From Acidimicrobiales bacterium (GTDB lineage Bacteria > Actinomycetota > Acidimicrobiia > Acidimicrobiales > RAAP-2): a stretch of DNA of 37,561 nucleotides. Numbering within the stretch: position 1 is the first letter of the stretch; every line of letters begins with the position of its first letter. The notes below the pieces were generated by a model. It did not search any database. It worked only from the letters and a program-made list of their open reading frames with translations, and had not been told where the DNA came from. Location: assembly GCA_017883075.1 (NCBI GenBank), contig JADGOI010000009.1, positions 1 through 37,561 on the forward strand. The letters run 5' to 3'. The position numbers and the translations under genes are program-made. Shown here piece by piece: positions 8,170 through 16,834 of the stretch.

Positions 8170-11100
8170 ATGGTGACTGTCTCCGAACCCCGTAGCGGTG
8201 CATCGCACCGGCTCCATAGTTGGGAGAATGTCCCCAGCCGGGCAGCGTTTGGCGTCGTCGCTGCATTGGTGCTGGTGGCCTCGTATGTGGGAGTGAACGC
8301 CCTTCACCCCTTGGGCCCCGGTGTGGTGCTGAGGGGAATCGTCACCGGCGGCCTGGGCTCGATGGTGGCAATGGGCCTGGTGCTGATCTATCGGTCAGCG
8401 CGCATCATCAACTTCTCCCAACAGATGATCGGTGGTGTGGCAGCCACCCTGGTGCTGCTTCTGGTGTCCTCCCAGGGCTACCCGTATCTGGTGGCGGTCG
8501 CCATTGGAGTTGCCGTGGCCATCTTCATCGGATGGTTCACGGAGCTGACGATCATCCGGCGGTTCGCCACCGCGCCTCGATTGGTCCTGACCGCGGTGAC
8601 CGTCGGCATCTATCAGCTTCTCGGCGCCGCCGAGTTGGGCCTTCCCAAGCTGTTCACAACCAGTTCGAATACCACCGGTATCCATGTACCGTTCTCGTTG
8701 ACCTTTCACCTCCGTCCGTTCACGTTCACCGGAGATGACGTGGTGGCGCTGGTGGTGGTTCCGATCGTGCTGATCTCTCTCAGTCTCTTCTTCGCCCGCA
8801 CCGACTACGGCGTGGCCATCCGGGGTGCGGCGGACTTCCCGGAACGGACGCGTTTGCTGGGGATCCCGGTCCGTCATCTCAGCCGGATCACTTGGATGGT
8901 GGCCGCCGGCCTGTCGGGGATCGGGGTGATTCTGGCCGCGCCCAAAGGGATGGGGGGCCTCACCCTCGGAAACGTCTCCACCCCGGCGACACTGCTGCTC
9001 CCGTTGGCTGCCGCGGTGCTGGCGGGTATGGACTCCTTCCCGATGGCGGTGGCCTGGTCGGTGGTACTCGGGGTCGTCAACCAGGCGGTGTTCTCGATCT
9101 GGCAACGGGCCAGTTACGAGGACGTTGCCCAGTTCATCGTGATTATCATCGGGTTGCTGGTCATTCGTTCCCGGACCACCGGTGTCGATGAGCAGGGCTC
9201 TGGTGAGTTCATCTCGGTTCGAGAGATTGCGGGGCTCCCTGCCCACCTGGCCAAACTTCGAGGAGTACGGATCGCCAGGTGGACCTCGTACACGGTCCTG
9301 TTGGTGGGAGCCGCGATGATCCCTCTCACGTTTGTCCAGTCCAAGCAGCTACTGGCGGCCAACGTGGCCATCTATGCGGTGATCGGCATTTCCATCGTGG
9401 TGCTGACCGGCTGGGCCGGACAGATCAGCTTGGGGCAGTTCGCTTTCGTCGGGATCGGGGCCGCCACTTCGGGAGCACTGCTCGTCCATCAGCACGTTGG
9501 ATTTCTGGTGGCCACATTGGCTGCTGCAGCGATCGGTGCCGTGGTGGCGGTGGTGATCGGCCTGCCCGCGCTGCGGGTCCCGGGCCTCTACCTGGCCGTT
9601 GCCACCTTGGCATTCGCGGTGCCGGTGTCCTCCTATCTGCTTTCGTCCTCGACATTTCGCTCAGAGAACCCGGCGTTCGTCGCCAGGCCGTTCCTGATCG
9701 GCCATGTTGACCTCGCGTCTCAAGCGACCTTCTATGAAGTTTGTTTGGCTTTCTTGGTGGTAACGGCGGTGGTCACCCGCATCCTTCGCAAGGGGAGTAT
9801 CGGCCGGAGTGCCATCGCTGTTCGCGAGAATCCGAAGACCGCCTCCGCCTACGGCATCAGTCCATTGAGGAACAAACTTGTGGTGTTCGTCATTTCGGGC
9901 GCCATCGCCGGTGTGGCCGGCAGTCTCTACGAGGTCGGCATGGAGGGGATCAAATCGGGAGGCATACCTGCCGACCTTTCCATCACGGTTTTCGTCATGG
10001 TGGTGATCGGCGGTCTCGGTTCGATCACCGGTGCCGTGTTGGGTGCCGTCTACGTTCAGGCGGCCCAGTACTTTCTGCCCGAGGGCCTTCGATTCGTGGC
10101 CATGGGAGCCGGTCTCATCATTCTGCTCATGGTGCTGCCGGACGGTCTGGGAGGTCTGTTATTCCGCCTCCGCGACTTGGCGCTGGCAGGGATCGAGGTC
10201 CGGCAGGGCCGGCGGACCTCGGCGGGGCTCCGAGGGCCCAGCTCCGGTGGCGACGATGCGGCTGATGGAGCGTTGGCCCAGGATGGCGCCGGCCCCACCG
10301 TCCACGCCGCCGCTCTTCGCATCAAGGCAATCGAGAGCCGTGAAGACGAACATCCATTGGTCTCCCCTGGTGGTCCCGCGCCCGACGCCGGGCCGCCTGA
10401 CAACGAGCGCGCCATCGTCGAGCTCAATTCCGTCGATGCCGGCTATTCCCGGCATGCCAAGGTGCTCCGGGACGTGGACATCGGTATTGCCCAGGGTGAG
10501 ATCGTGGCGCTCCTCGGCACCAATGGGGCTGGCAAGACGACGGTATTGCGCGTCGTTGCCGGTTTCTTGCCGCCGACCAAGGGGACTGTCTGCTTCATTG
10601 GCAGGGATGTTGAGGACCTGGGCGTGCGCGACCGGGTGCAGGCCGGGTTGATAACACTGCTGGGAGGTCGAGGGGCATTCCATTCCCTGACCGTCAAGGA
10701 GAATCTGCGGCTGGCCACATGGATGGCCCGACGCCACCACAAGGATCCGGTCTTTGCCGCCGCCGCCACGGAGCGGGTGTTGACTCTCTTCCCGGTGCTG
10801 GGGGAGAGGCTCGAACAGCTGGCAGGTTCGCTCTCGGTCGGTGAACAACAGATGCTGGTCCTGGCTCAGGCTCTCCTGTGTCGCCCCAAGTTGCTGATGA
10901 TCGACGAGCTCTCCCTGGGCCTGTCTCCATCGGTGGTGGTCCAGATGCTCGACGTGATCCGGGCACTGGCCGCCAGCGGTGTCACGGTGGTGATCGTCGA
11001 ACAGTCGGTGAACGTGGCTACTGCAATATCGGGCCGCGCCATCTTCATGGAGCGAGGAAGGGTCCGATTCTCAGGCCCCACTCCCGACCTGTCCCAGCAA

Positions 11101-12009
11101 CCTCATCTTCTGCGCTCGGTGTTCGTCCATGCGGCCCAACGGGCTGCGAGGCGAACGCAGGGGACCACTTCGGCGACCGTCGCCGCTGACCGGGTGGCTC
11201 CGGCACTTGCCGTGACGGATGTGTCCAAGCGCTTCGGCAAACTCGCCGTTCTCCGGAATCTCAGTCTCCAGATTGGAAGCGGCGAGATTCTCGGAATCAT
11301 CGGAGCGAACGGCGCGGGCAAGACCACGCTGTTTGACGTGTGCTCGGGGTTCGTTGCCCCTGACCGGGGAACGGTGGCCATGCATGGCCACGACATCACC
11401 GGTCTTTCGCCTGCCCGCCGTGCCGACCGCGGCCTGGGACGGGTATTCCAGAACGGGCGGCTGTTTCCGTCGTTGTCGGTGATCGAGACTTTGACCACGT
11501 CGCTCGAACAGTCAGCTCGGGTTCGAGATCCACGGCCAACGGAAACCGGCCGTACCTTGCCTCCTGCCTCGCGGAAGGAAGTGCTCTCACGGGCCGAAGA
11601 GGTGATCGTCGAGATGGGCCTGGAAAGGTTCCGGGACACATTGATCTTCGAACTGTCATCGGGGACCCGTCGCGTCGTCGAACTGGCATGCGCGGTGGCA
11701 CATCACCCCAAGGTGCTGCTCTTGGATGAACCGACGGCCGGGATATCCCAGTACGAAGGAGAAGCCCTGGGCGAACTCCTGCTCGGGATCCGCGATCAGA
11801 CGGGTGCCACCTTTGTCATCATTGAGCATGACGTTCCCCTGGTGTCGTCGATCGCCGATCGGCTGGTCTGCATCCACCTGGGCGAGGTGATCTCAGAAGG
11901 CAGTACGACGGAGGTATTGAACGACTCAGCGGTGGTCACCGCATACATGGGAACAGATGAGGCGGTCGCACGCCTTACCGGGGGAGTCCCTGCGACGACC
12001 TCGTCATAG
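8170..12009 (+). CDS. Four-domain fused branched-chain amino-acid-type ABC transporter (LivH-LivM-LivF-LivG)
   Basis: This 1279-residue chain contains a whole Liv-type import machine. Residues about 20-340 are a LivH-like permease (RIINFSQQMIGG near 78-89). About 390-670 are a LivM-like permease (GWAGQISLGQFAFVGIGA near 414). A Pro/Gly/Ala-rich linker spans about 675-745. NBD1 is LivF-like (Walker A GTNGAGKTT 783-791, signature LSVGE 888-892, Asp912-Glu913). NBD2 is LivG-like (Walker A GANGAGKTT 1045-1053, signature LSSGT 1162-1166, Asp1186-Glu1187). All four parts have intact motifs, so it may work as a single-chain transporter. These importers carry branched-chain amino acids, amides, urea or small acids. 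No substrate-binding protein gene is adjacent. ATG 8170 is preferred over a TTG at 8149; an in-frame stop lies just upstream of the TTG. The ribosome site is weak. Confidence 0.93.
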   Translation: MVTVSEPRSGASHRLHSWENVPSRAAFGVVAALVLVASYVGVNALHPLGPGVVLRGIVTGGLGSMVAMGLVLIYRSARIINFSQQMIGGVAATLVLLLVSSQGYPYLVAVAIGVAVAIFIGWFTELTIIRRFATAPRLVLTAVTVGIYQLLGAAELGLPKLFTTSSNTTGIHVPFSLTFHLRPFTFTGDDVVALVVVPIVLISLSLFFARTDYGVAIRGAADFPERTRLLGIPVRHLSRITWMVAAGLSGIGVILAAPKGMGGLTLGNVSTPATLLLPLAAAVLAGMDSFPMAVAWSVVLGVVNQAVFSIWQRASYEDVAQFIVIIIGLLVIRSRTTGVDEQGSGEFISVREIAGLPAHLAKLRGVRIARWTSYTVLLVGAAMIPLTFVQSKQLLAANVAIYAVIGISIVVLTGWAGQISLGQFAFVGIGAATSGALLVHQHVGFLVATLAAAAIGAVVAVVIGLPALRVPGLYLAVATLAFAVPVSSYLLSSSTFRSENPAFVARPFLIGHVDLASQATFYEVCLAFLVVTAVVTRILRKGSIGRSAIAVRENPKTASAYGISPLRNKLVVFVISGAIAGVAGSLYEVGMEGIKSGGIPADLSITVFVMVVIGGLGSITGAVLGAVYVQAAQYFLPEGLRFVAMGAGLIILLMVLPDGLGGLLFRLRDLALAGIEVRQGRRTSAGLRGPSSGGDDAADGALAQDGAGPTVHAAALRIKAIESREDEHPLVSPGGPAPDAGPPDNERAIVELNSVDAGYSRHAKVLRDVDIGIAQGEIVALLGTNGAGKTTVLRVVAGFLPPTKGTVCFIGRDVEDLGVRDRVQAGLITLLGGRGAFHSLTVKENLRLATWMARRHHKDPVFAAAATERVLTLFPVLGERLEQLAGSLSVGEQQMLVLAQALLCRPKLLMIDELSLGLSPSVVVQMLDVIRALAASGVTVVIVEQSVNVATAISGRAIFMERGRVRFSGPTPDLSQQPHLLRSVFVHAAQRAARRTQGTTSATVAADRVAPALAVTDVSKRFGKLAVLRNLSLQIGSGEILGIIGANGAGKTTLFDVCSGFVAPDRGTVAMHGHDITGLSPARRADRGLGRVFQNGRLFPSLSVIETLTTSLEQSARVRDPRPTETGRTLPPASRKEVLSRAEEVIVEMGLERFRDTLIFELSSGTRRVVELACAVAHHPKVLLLDEPTAGISQYEGEALGELLLGIRDQTGATFVIIEHDVPLVSSIADRLVCIHLGEVISEGSTTEVLNDSAVVTAYMGTDEAVARLTGGVPATTSS

Positions 12010-12225
12010 AGGCCTGGCGCTTCAGGTCTCGTAACCGAGATTGGCATCAAGAAGGGCGTGAGGGTGTCGAAGACCTGTGGGTACTGAGAACTCGATCCAA
12101 GCCGTCCACCTGGGCTTTCGCATGGTGAGTGGGCTGGCGAAGACGGACCATGGCATTGTCCTTCCTCTTCTGCATGACGTTCGTCCACCTGCACCAGTTG
12201 CTCCGGTTTCGTAGGAGTTGGCCCA
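12010..12225. other. Intergenic gap between convergent genes
   Basis: This 216-bp stretch separates the ends of the Liv fusion (plus) and the DUF2254 gene (minus). A weak hairpin with TCTCG/CGAGA arms lies at about 12029-12042, just after the Liv stop. I see no convincing gene and no T-rich terminator tail. Confidence 0.4.
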
Positions 12226-13665
12226 TCACCGAAGTGGTGGTGCATCAATGACCGAGGCCGATCGGAGGCTGTCGTCCAGTGCCCGAGAACACTGAACGAG
12301 CTGATGGAACCGATCGCGGATCTGTGCCAGGTCAAGCTCCTCGGGTACTTCCTCCTCAGCACCCCGCAAGATCATCTCGGCCTGCCGCAGGAGCACTGAG
12401 CGTTGCTGGCTGTTGGTGGTGCTTTCAGCAATGTGGGCAAGTGCGTCAATCATTCGGATGATCACGGCAGGCATGGCTCGGGCTGCTTGGCGGATCTTGT
12501 CGAAGGCCCGGTTCACCATCCGGCTGTAGCTCGGATCGAATTCGATCAGGCGAACATGTCCAGCCCGATCGCGATAAACGCCTTCGACAAGCACTCTGCC
12601 CGAGACCTCTGACAACCCGGCAGAGAGCCAGTCGATGCAGGTCATCGCGGTGAACGTGTCGTTGACTGCCGGAGACAGTGCCCGAATGGCGATCTCTACC
12701 AGCTGATCGATGGCAAACACCGGGTCCTGGGTGAGAGTTCGATGGGGTCCGGTCACATGTCCCTTGTCCAAAGCAGCAGCTACCCGCCTTGCGGCCCCAG
12801 CAGGCCAAACCGTGGCCAGCGGGCGATGGGCCACCACGAAGTGTCCGGGCCGGTGGGCCAGACGAATCACTGCATCCGAGGCCTCGGCAATCTCTATCAG
12901 TTGCCCGTAGCCGACGAACTGGAGATAGCCACTGTGTTTGGCGGTGACCACTGCGCCTGGTTTCCCGAGCATTTCCTCCAACTCGGTGAGGGACTCGGAC
13001 GATCCGTGGTCATCTCCGTCCAAGGCATTGAAATGCACGGGGTACTCAGCACCGATAGCCCGGTTGAGGTCACGGGCTATGGCGGCTATGACCTCCGGAA
13101 GCTGAATGGACTTGGCGATGTGATGGATGAAGTAGATGAGCACCGCCAGATCCACCAGCAGAAAGGCCTCTGCCACGGTGATCGAAAGGTGGGGGACGAA
13201 GTCGCCCTCGGGGAGGCTGGTGATCGAACCCAGAGCCAGGACCGAATAGACAAAGGTCGCAACAAAGACCCCGAGAGTCATCTGGTTGCCCAGGTCCCGT
13301 ATGAAATTCCGCATCATCCGAGGTCCGAACTGCTGCGAGGCGAGCGTCAGTGCCAGAATGGTGATCGAGAACACCACCCCAACGGTGGTGATGATGGCCG
13401 CAGCGATGGCGGTCAGAACCTGGCGGCCGGCGTCGGCACTGCCGGTCCTCACCCACCAGGGCAATCCCAGGTGGCGGTGATATGCGGCCAGGTCGATTTC
13501 GTAGGTGATGGCGAACAAGATTCCGGCGGCCACGATGAGCAACGTGGGCACCACCCAGAAGGTGGTGCGAAGGGCTTCCCGACGCCAGCTGGGAAGGCGT
13601 AGCTGACTCCGCCTGGCATGCTCCGGTATTTGGTGTGCCGGGCTTATCTTTGTTTGGTCGGTCAC
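12226..13665 (-). CDS. DUF2254 family membrane protein
   Basis: The 479-residue protein matches the DUF2254 predicted membrane protein family. It has an N-terminal cytoplasmic stretch, a first helix near 35-55, a second in the AAIITTVGVVFSITILALTL segment with the conserved SQQFGPRMMRNFIRD block after it, then two more helices. A long soluble C-terminal half follows, with the family's RALSPAVNDTFTA motif. The molecular role of the family is not established; the ring-like SQQFGPR motif suggests a channel-like or sensor membrane protein. I chose the GTG at 13665 because a perfect GGAGGA lies five bases upstream; the open frame continues to 13848 but that part is hydrophilic and atypical. It is transcribed leftward, away from the SHOCT gene. 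Confidence 0.85.
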   Translation of the reverse strand: MTDQTKISPAHQIPEHARRSQLRLPSWRREALRTTFWVVPTLLIVAAGILFAITYEIDLAAYHRHLGLPWWVRTGSADAGRQVLTAIAAAIITTVGVVFSITILALTLASQQFGPRMMRNFIRDLGNQMTLGVFVATFVYSVLALGSITSLPEGDFVPHLSITVAEAFLLVDLAVLIYFIHHIAKSIQLPEVIAAIARDLNRAIGAEYPVHFNALDGDDHGSSESLTELEEMLGKPGAVVTAKHSGYLQFVGYGQLIEIAEASDAVIRLAHRPGHFVVAHRPLATVWPAGAARRVAAALDKGHVTGPHRTLTQDPVFAIDQLVEIAIRALSPAVNDTFTAMTCIDWLSAGLSEVSGRVLVEGVYRDRAGHVRLIEFDPSYSRMVNRAFDKIRQAARAMPAVIIRMIDALAHIAESTTNSQQRSVLLRQAEMILRGAEEEVPEELDLAQIRDRFHQLVQCSRALDDSLRSASVIDAPPLR

Positions 13666-13957
13666 CGCGCTCCTCCGCAAGGACAGGCACTTGCACCTGT
13701 CCAATGCCGACCAGACTTCCCGGCGCTCCGATTCAAGAGTACCTGGAAGCGGGAGCCAAGAAAGCAAAAGCATCCGGGGACCATGTCCCTGAACAGTGTC
13801 CTGAAGCGGAACTGAGGTGACGTGCGGGTGCCAGGGGCTTGGGCGCAACTTGGCAGCAGCAGCGACCCTCTGGGCTTCTTCAGCGATTCACACGATGTCC
13901 ACAGGTCGGTATGCTTGCGTTGTCGTCTCGTATCGACTGCGTCGGCAAGGAGTTCTC

Positions 13958-14284
13958 ATGTTCCGTTATGGCCACCATGCCTCTCACCCTGCATTCGGCA
14001 TACTGCTCGTGGTCTTGCTCGGCGCGTTGTTGGTGGTCGGAGTTGTCGCTTTGGTGCGGATATGGAGGACTCCACCAGGCCGCAGCAGGCCGTTTCGGAC
14101 GGTGACGTTGCCCGGAGCGGTCAACGACCCTGCCCTTGCGGAACTGCGAATCCGCTACGCGCGAGGCGACGTCACCTGGGACGAGTACTCACAGCGAGCG
14201 AGCAACCTGGGTTACCCGCTCCCGCAAGGGACCGGCCCAGCCGGTTCATCACATGAAGGCCAAGCGCCGCCTCCCGCTGCGTAA
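13958..14284 (+). CDS. Small membrane-anchored SHOCT-domain protein
   Basis: The 108-residue protein has one membrane helix (about 12-36). After a short basic linker it has a SHOCT domain at about 58-86 (DPALAELRIRYARGDVTWDEY), the short C-terminal helical hairpin found at the end of many small bacterial membrane proteins and thought to aid oligomerisation. The final 20 residues are Pro/Gly-rich. The ATG at 13958 has AAGGAG six bases upstream, which decides the start over in-frame codons as far back as 13817. Nothing in the sequence gives a specific function. A GC-rich hairpin follows the stop immediately. Confidence 0.8.
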   Translation: MFRYGHHASHPAFGILLVVLLGALLVVGVVALVRIWRTPPGRSRPFRTVTLPGAVNDPALAELRIRYARGDVTWDEYSQRASNLGYPLPQGTGPAGSSHEGQAPPPAA

Positions 14285-14285
14285 C

Positions 14286-14312
14286 GGGGCCCTAGACGCT
14301 AAGAGTGGCCCC
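14286..14312 (+). terminator. Possible hairpin terminator after the SHOCT gene
   Basis: GGGGCC (14286-14291) pairs with GGCCCC (14307-14312) across a 15-base loop, one base after the SHOCT stop codon. There is no T-run, so it would be a weak or Rho-assisted terminator. It could also be chance in GC-rich DNA. Confidence 0.3.
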
Positions 14313-14808
14313 AAATCGCTTAATACACGGGTGATCCATCGTGTATCCCATGTCTTCCACACGCAGCTGGGAGGGTGCGAGAATGACCATCTGCCCGTCC
14401 CTCGTCCGCTTCGCCGTCCGGTGAGGCCCGATATTTGTGGCTCTTGTGACCAATCCGTGGGTCGATCACGCAGCCTCTTGACGGCCCGGTAGCGGCGGGC
14501 AGTAGCCACCTCGGTCGAGCAGGCACCGGGCGATGAGGTTGTCGGTGGACCGCGGGATCCATAGGCCACGCGCGTAAGCAGTCGCAGCTTGCTGTTCGTC
14601 GACTCGACCAACGGATTGGACAGGGTGTCAGACGGAATGCCTCCCATCCGGGACGGCTGACCCGGTGGATTCCCGCTTGAGCGTGTCTTCTCTGTGGGGA
14701 GGTAGCACACACCTTGCGGCACGCGAATGTGAAGAGCGGGGATCGCCCCACCGGTAGGCGCCAGCAAGCACCGCGGCCAGTCCCTACCGCTGCCCTAGGA
14801 TTCAGTAC
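14313..14808. other. Gene-poor stretch holding a decayed insertion-sequence remnant
   Basis: About 500 bp between the SHOCT and HtpX-like genes hold no intact gene. The middle (14466-14634) carries a frame-shifted transposase tail, listed separately. The flanks show no recognisable terminal inverted repeats or target-site duplication, so the element is old or only partly present. Confidence 0.6.
14466..14634 (-). pseudogene. ISL3-family (IS1096-like) transposase C-terminal remnant, frameshifted
   Basis: Read leftward, one frame gives SDTLSNPLVESTNSKLRLLT then RVAYG. Two bases out of register, a second frame gives RSTDNLIARCLLDRGGY then CPPLPGR and a stop at 14466-14468. Joined, these match the end of ISL3/IS1096-type DDE transposases (the RVEstNt-LRLLTRrAYGF-SpeaLIAma-L-rGGlCPpLPGR pattern known from that family). 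The frame break lies at about 14555-14560, just after AYG. The N-terminal catalytic part is missing. It is therefore a dead fragment of a former insertion sequence between the SHOCT and HtpX-like genes. The match is from memory of the family motif, not from a search. Confidence 0.65.
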
Positions 14809-15780
14809 GTGTACAGCGAGATCGCCAGCAACAAGCGACGCAGCGTCATCTTCATCGTCCTGTTCTTCGTGATATGGCTAGCCGTCGGCGCTGCCTGTGG
14901 CTACCTCTTCAAGGCCGTCTACCGTCACTCGGCCAACACCGGCTTCGCAACCGTCCCGCCGGCAAACTACGGCTGGACCCCGGTCATCACCGGCATGGTG
15001 ATCTGTGGCCTCTTGGCCGTCTGCGGGGTCCTCTACTCCCTGAGCGCGGGAGCGAGGCTGGTGCTTCGGGTCTCGGGGGCCGTGCCAGCAGACCCAACCC
15101 AGTACCAGCAGCTGCACAACCTGGTAGAGACACTGGCCATTGGCGAGGGGATTCCCAAGCCTGCCGTCTATGTGATCGACGACCCCTCGCCCAACGCCTT
15201 CGCCACCGGGGTCAGTACGAACAAGGCATCCATCACTTTCACCACCGGGCTGCTCGCCATCATGAACCGCGAGGAGCTCGAGGGCGTGGCCAGCCACGAA
15301 ATGAGCCACATCAAGAACCACGACATCCGTCTCCTGCTCGTGGTGGGCACCATGATCGGCATGGCCGCCCTGCTGGCCAGCATCCTGTGGCGGAGCGCGT
15401 TCTTTTCCGGAGGCGGGCGAGGCAACAGCAACGGCAACCAGCTGATGCTGGTGGTCTTCGCCGCCGGAGCCCTGCTCGCCGTAGTCGGCTTCATCTTCGG
15501 CCCACTGATTCGCCTGGCACTCTCACGCCGCCGCGAGTCGTTGGCCGACGTCAGCGGTGTGGAGCTGACCCGCAACCCGGCGGGGCTGCTGAGCGCCCTC
15601 AAGAAGCTGCAGCAGAACGACAAGCCATTCAAGAAGATGAACCATGCCACCGCGGCGATGTGCATCGACGACCCGTTGCAGCACCACGAGACCTGGTACC
15701 ACCGGCTCTACGACACCCACCCTCCCATCGCGGAGCGGATCGCTGAACTCGAGAAGATCTCCTCGGGCCAGTCTCTCTGA
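14809..15780 (+). CDS. htpX: M48 family membrane metalloprotease, HtpX-like
   Basis: HtpX-type proteases are zinc enzymes of the cytoplasmic membrane that cut damaged or misfolded membrane proteins. The 323-residue protein has two N-terminal helices (about 13-34 and 58-80), the zinc motif HEMSH (His163, Glu164, His167), a third ligand in RRRESLAD (Glu243) and two further helices around 173-193 and 213-233. It ends with the M48 THPPIAERI motif. Motif order and length fit HtpX. The GTG at 14809 has AGGA eight bases upstream. It faces the lemA gene tail to tail with only 26 bp between. LemA and HtpX are often neighbours in bacteria, so the convergent arrangement is unusual. Confidence 0.92.
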   Translation: MYSEIASNKRRSVIFIVLFFVIWLAVGAACGYLFKAVYRHSANTGFATVPPANYGWTPVITGMVICGLLAVCGVLYSLSAGARLVLRVSGAVPADPTQYQQLHNLVETLAIGEGIPKPAVYVIDDPSPNAFATGVSTNKASITFTTGLLAIMNREELEGVASHEMSHIKNHDIRLLLVVGTMIGMAALLASILWRSAFFSGGGRGNSNGNQLMLVVFAAGALLAVVGFIFGPLIRLALSRRRESLADVSGVELTRNPAGLLSALKKLQQNDKPFKKMNHATAAMCIDDPLQHHETWYHRLYDTHPPIAERIAELEKISSGQSL

Positions 15781-15806
15781 TCGGCCGGGCAGCCCACTCG
15801 ATCGTG

Positions 15807-16481
15807 TCAGCCGGCTGGCGGCGGGCCTTCGGGGGCAGTGGCGGAGGGCGGAAGCCCATCGGGTCCACCAGCAAGCGGGGGTCCCGATGGTGCGGGACCG
15901 ACCGAACCTGGGCCAGGACCGGAGAAGTTCACCTGAGGCACGGCGCGGTCGTCCTCGTCGGTAGCGAAGAACGCCACCGCCTTGAAGCCGAAGGGCCCGG
16001 CGATCATGTTGCGTGGAAACGTCTGCAGCCCGATGTTGTAGTCGCGGGCACTGGTGTTGTAGTAGCGGCGGGCGAATTCGATCTTGTCTTCGGTGGCAGT
16101 GAGCGTCTCTTGCAGCTGGAGGAAGCTCTCGACCGCCCGCAGCTGGGGGTAGTTCTCGGCAACTGCGAACAGCGAGCGCAGCGCCCCGGAGAGGGCGTTC
16201 TCAGCCGGGGCGATTTGGCCCGGGTCGCCGGTCGCGCCGGCAGTGACTGCGTTGGCCCGGGCCTGGGTGACCGCCTCGAAGGTCCCCTGCTCGTGGGCGG
16301 CGTAGCCCTGCACCGTCGACACGAGGTTGGGGATGAGGTCGTGGCGGCGCTTGAGCTCGATGTCGATCTCGGACCACGCCTCCTGGGTCCGGTTGCGCTT
16401 CTTGACGAGGCCGTTGTATGCGGCCCACAAGCCGAGGCCGAGGAGCACCACGATGACGATGACGATGATAAGGACAACCAT
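15807..16481 (-). CDS. lemA: LemA family protein
   Basis: LemA proteins are membrane-anchored coiled-helix proteins, often found with HtpX or TPM-domain proteins; their biochemical role is unsettled. The 224-residue product has a single N-terminal membrane helix (about 2-20) and then the family hallmark KRNRTQEAWSEIDIELKRRH with DLIPNLVSTV. The helical block runs to about residue 150 and includes the YNTSARDYNIGLQTFPRN motif. The last 45 residues are Gly/Pro-rich and probably disordered, longer than usual for the family. ATG at 16481 begins directly at the membrane helix; codons upstream are not membrane-protein-like. Ribosome-site support is weak (a G-run 11-16 bases away). Confidence 0.92.
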   Translation of the reverse strand: MVVLIIVIVIVVLLGLGLWAAYNGLVKKRNRTQEAWSEIDIELKRRHDLIPNLVSTVQGYAAHEQGTFEAVTQARANAVTAGATGDPGQIAPAENALSGALRSLFAVAENYPQLRAVESFLQLQETLTATEDKIEFARRYYNTSARDYNIGLQTFPRNMIAGPFGFKAVAFFATDEDDRAVPQVNFSGPGPGSVGPAPSGPPLAGGPDGLPPSATAPEGPPPAG

Positions 16482-16834
16482 TTTGGAGCGGACCCCCCTC
16501 GAAGCTTCAGTGGCGCGAACTCTATCGGCTGTGTCCCCGAGCGGCCAGAGATCGGTTGTCCGTCCATCCCGACAGCTAGAAGAAATTTGGGTATGTGGTG
16601 CAGCCCAGGGCACTCGTCCGGCATTCCCGCGGTCTGGGGCTGGCTGGGCTTCACCCCGCACCGGCTATGAGCATTCAGTGCGGAGGTCGGAGAAACCCGG
16701 GCTATCTCGCCGAGCGGCACCGACAATTGGCCCCGGCAGGGTCAATGTCGCAACTGAGCACCGGACGTTCCACTCCGCGCTTGTGGCCCGAATAGGCTGT
16801 CCTCGATGGGACCAAGCGGAGGTGGGAATACGTC
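16482..16834. other. Divergent promoter region between lemA and the nitrobindin-like gene
   Basis: This 353-bp region lies between two genes that start away from each other, so it should hold both promoters. I see no convincing small gene. A strong ribosome site (GGAGGTGGGA) for the rightward gene lies at its right end. A TAGGCT at 16793-16798 could be a -10 box for that gene, but no good -35 matches it. Confidence 0.4.

Noticed and set aside
12047-12229. Short minus-strand frame in the gap after the Liv fusion
   Set aside because: It has no ribosome site, no recognisable motif and poor composition.
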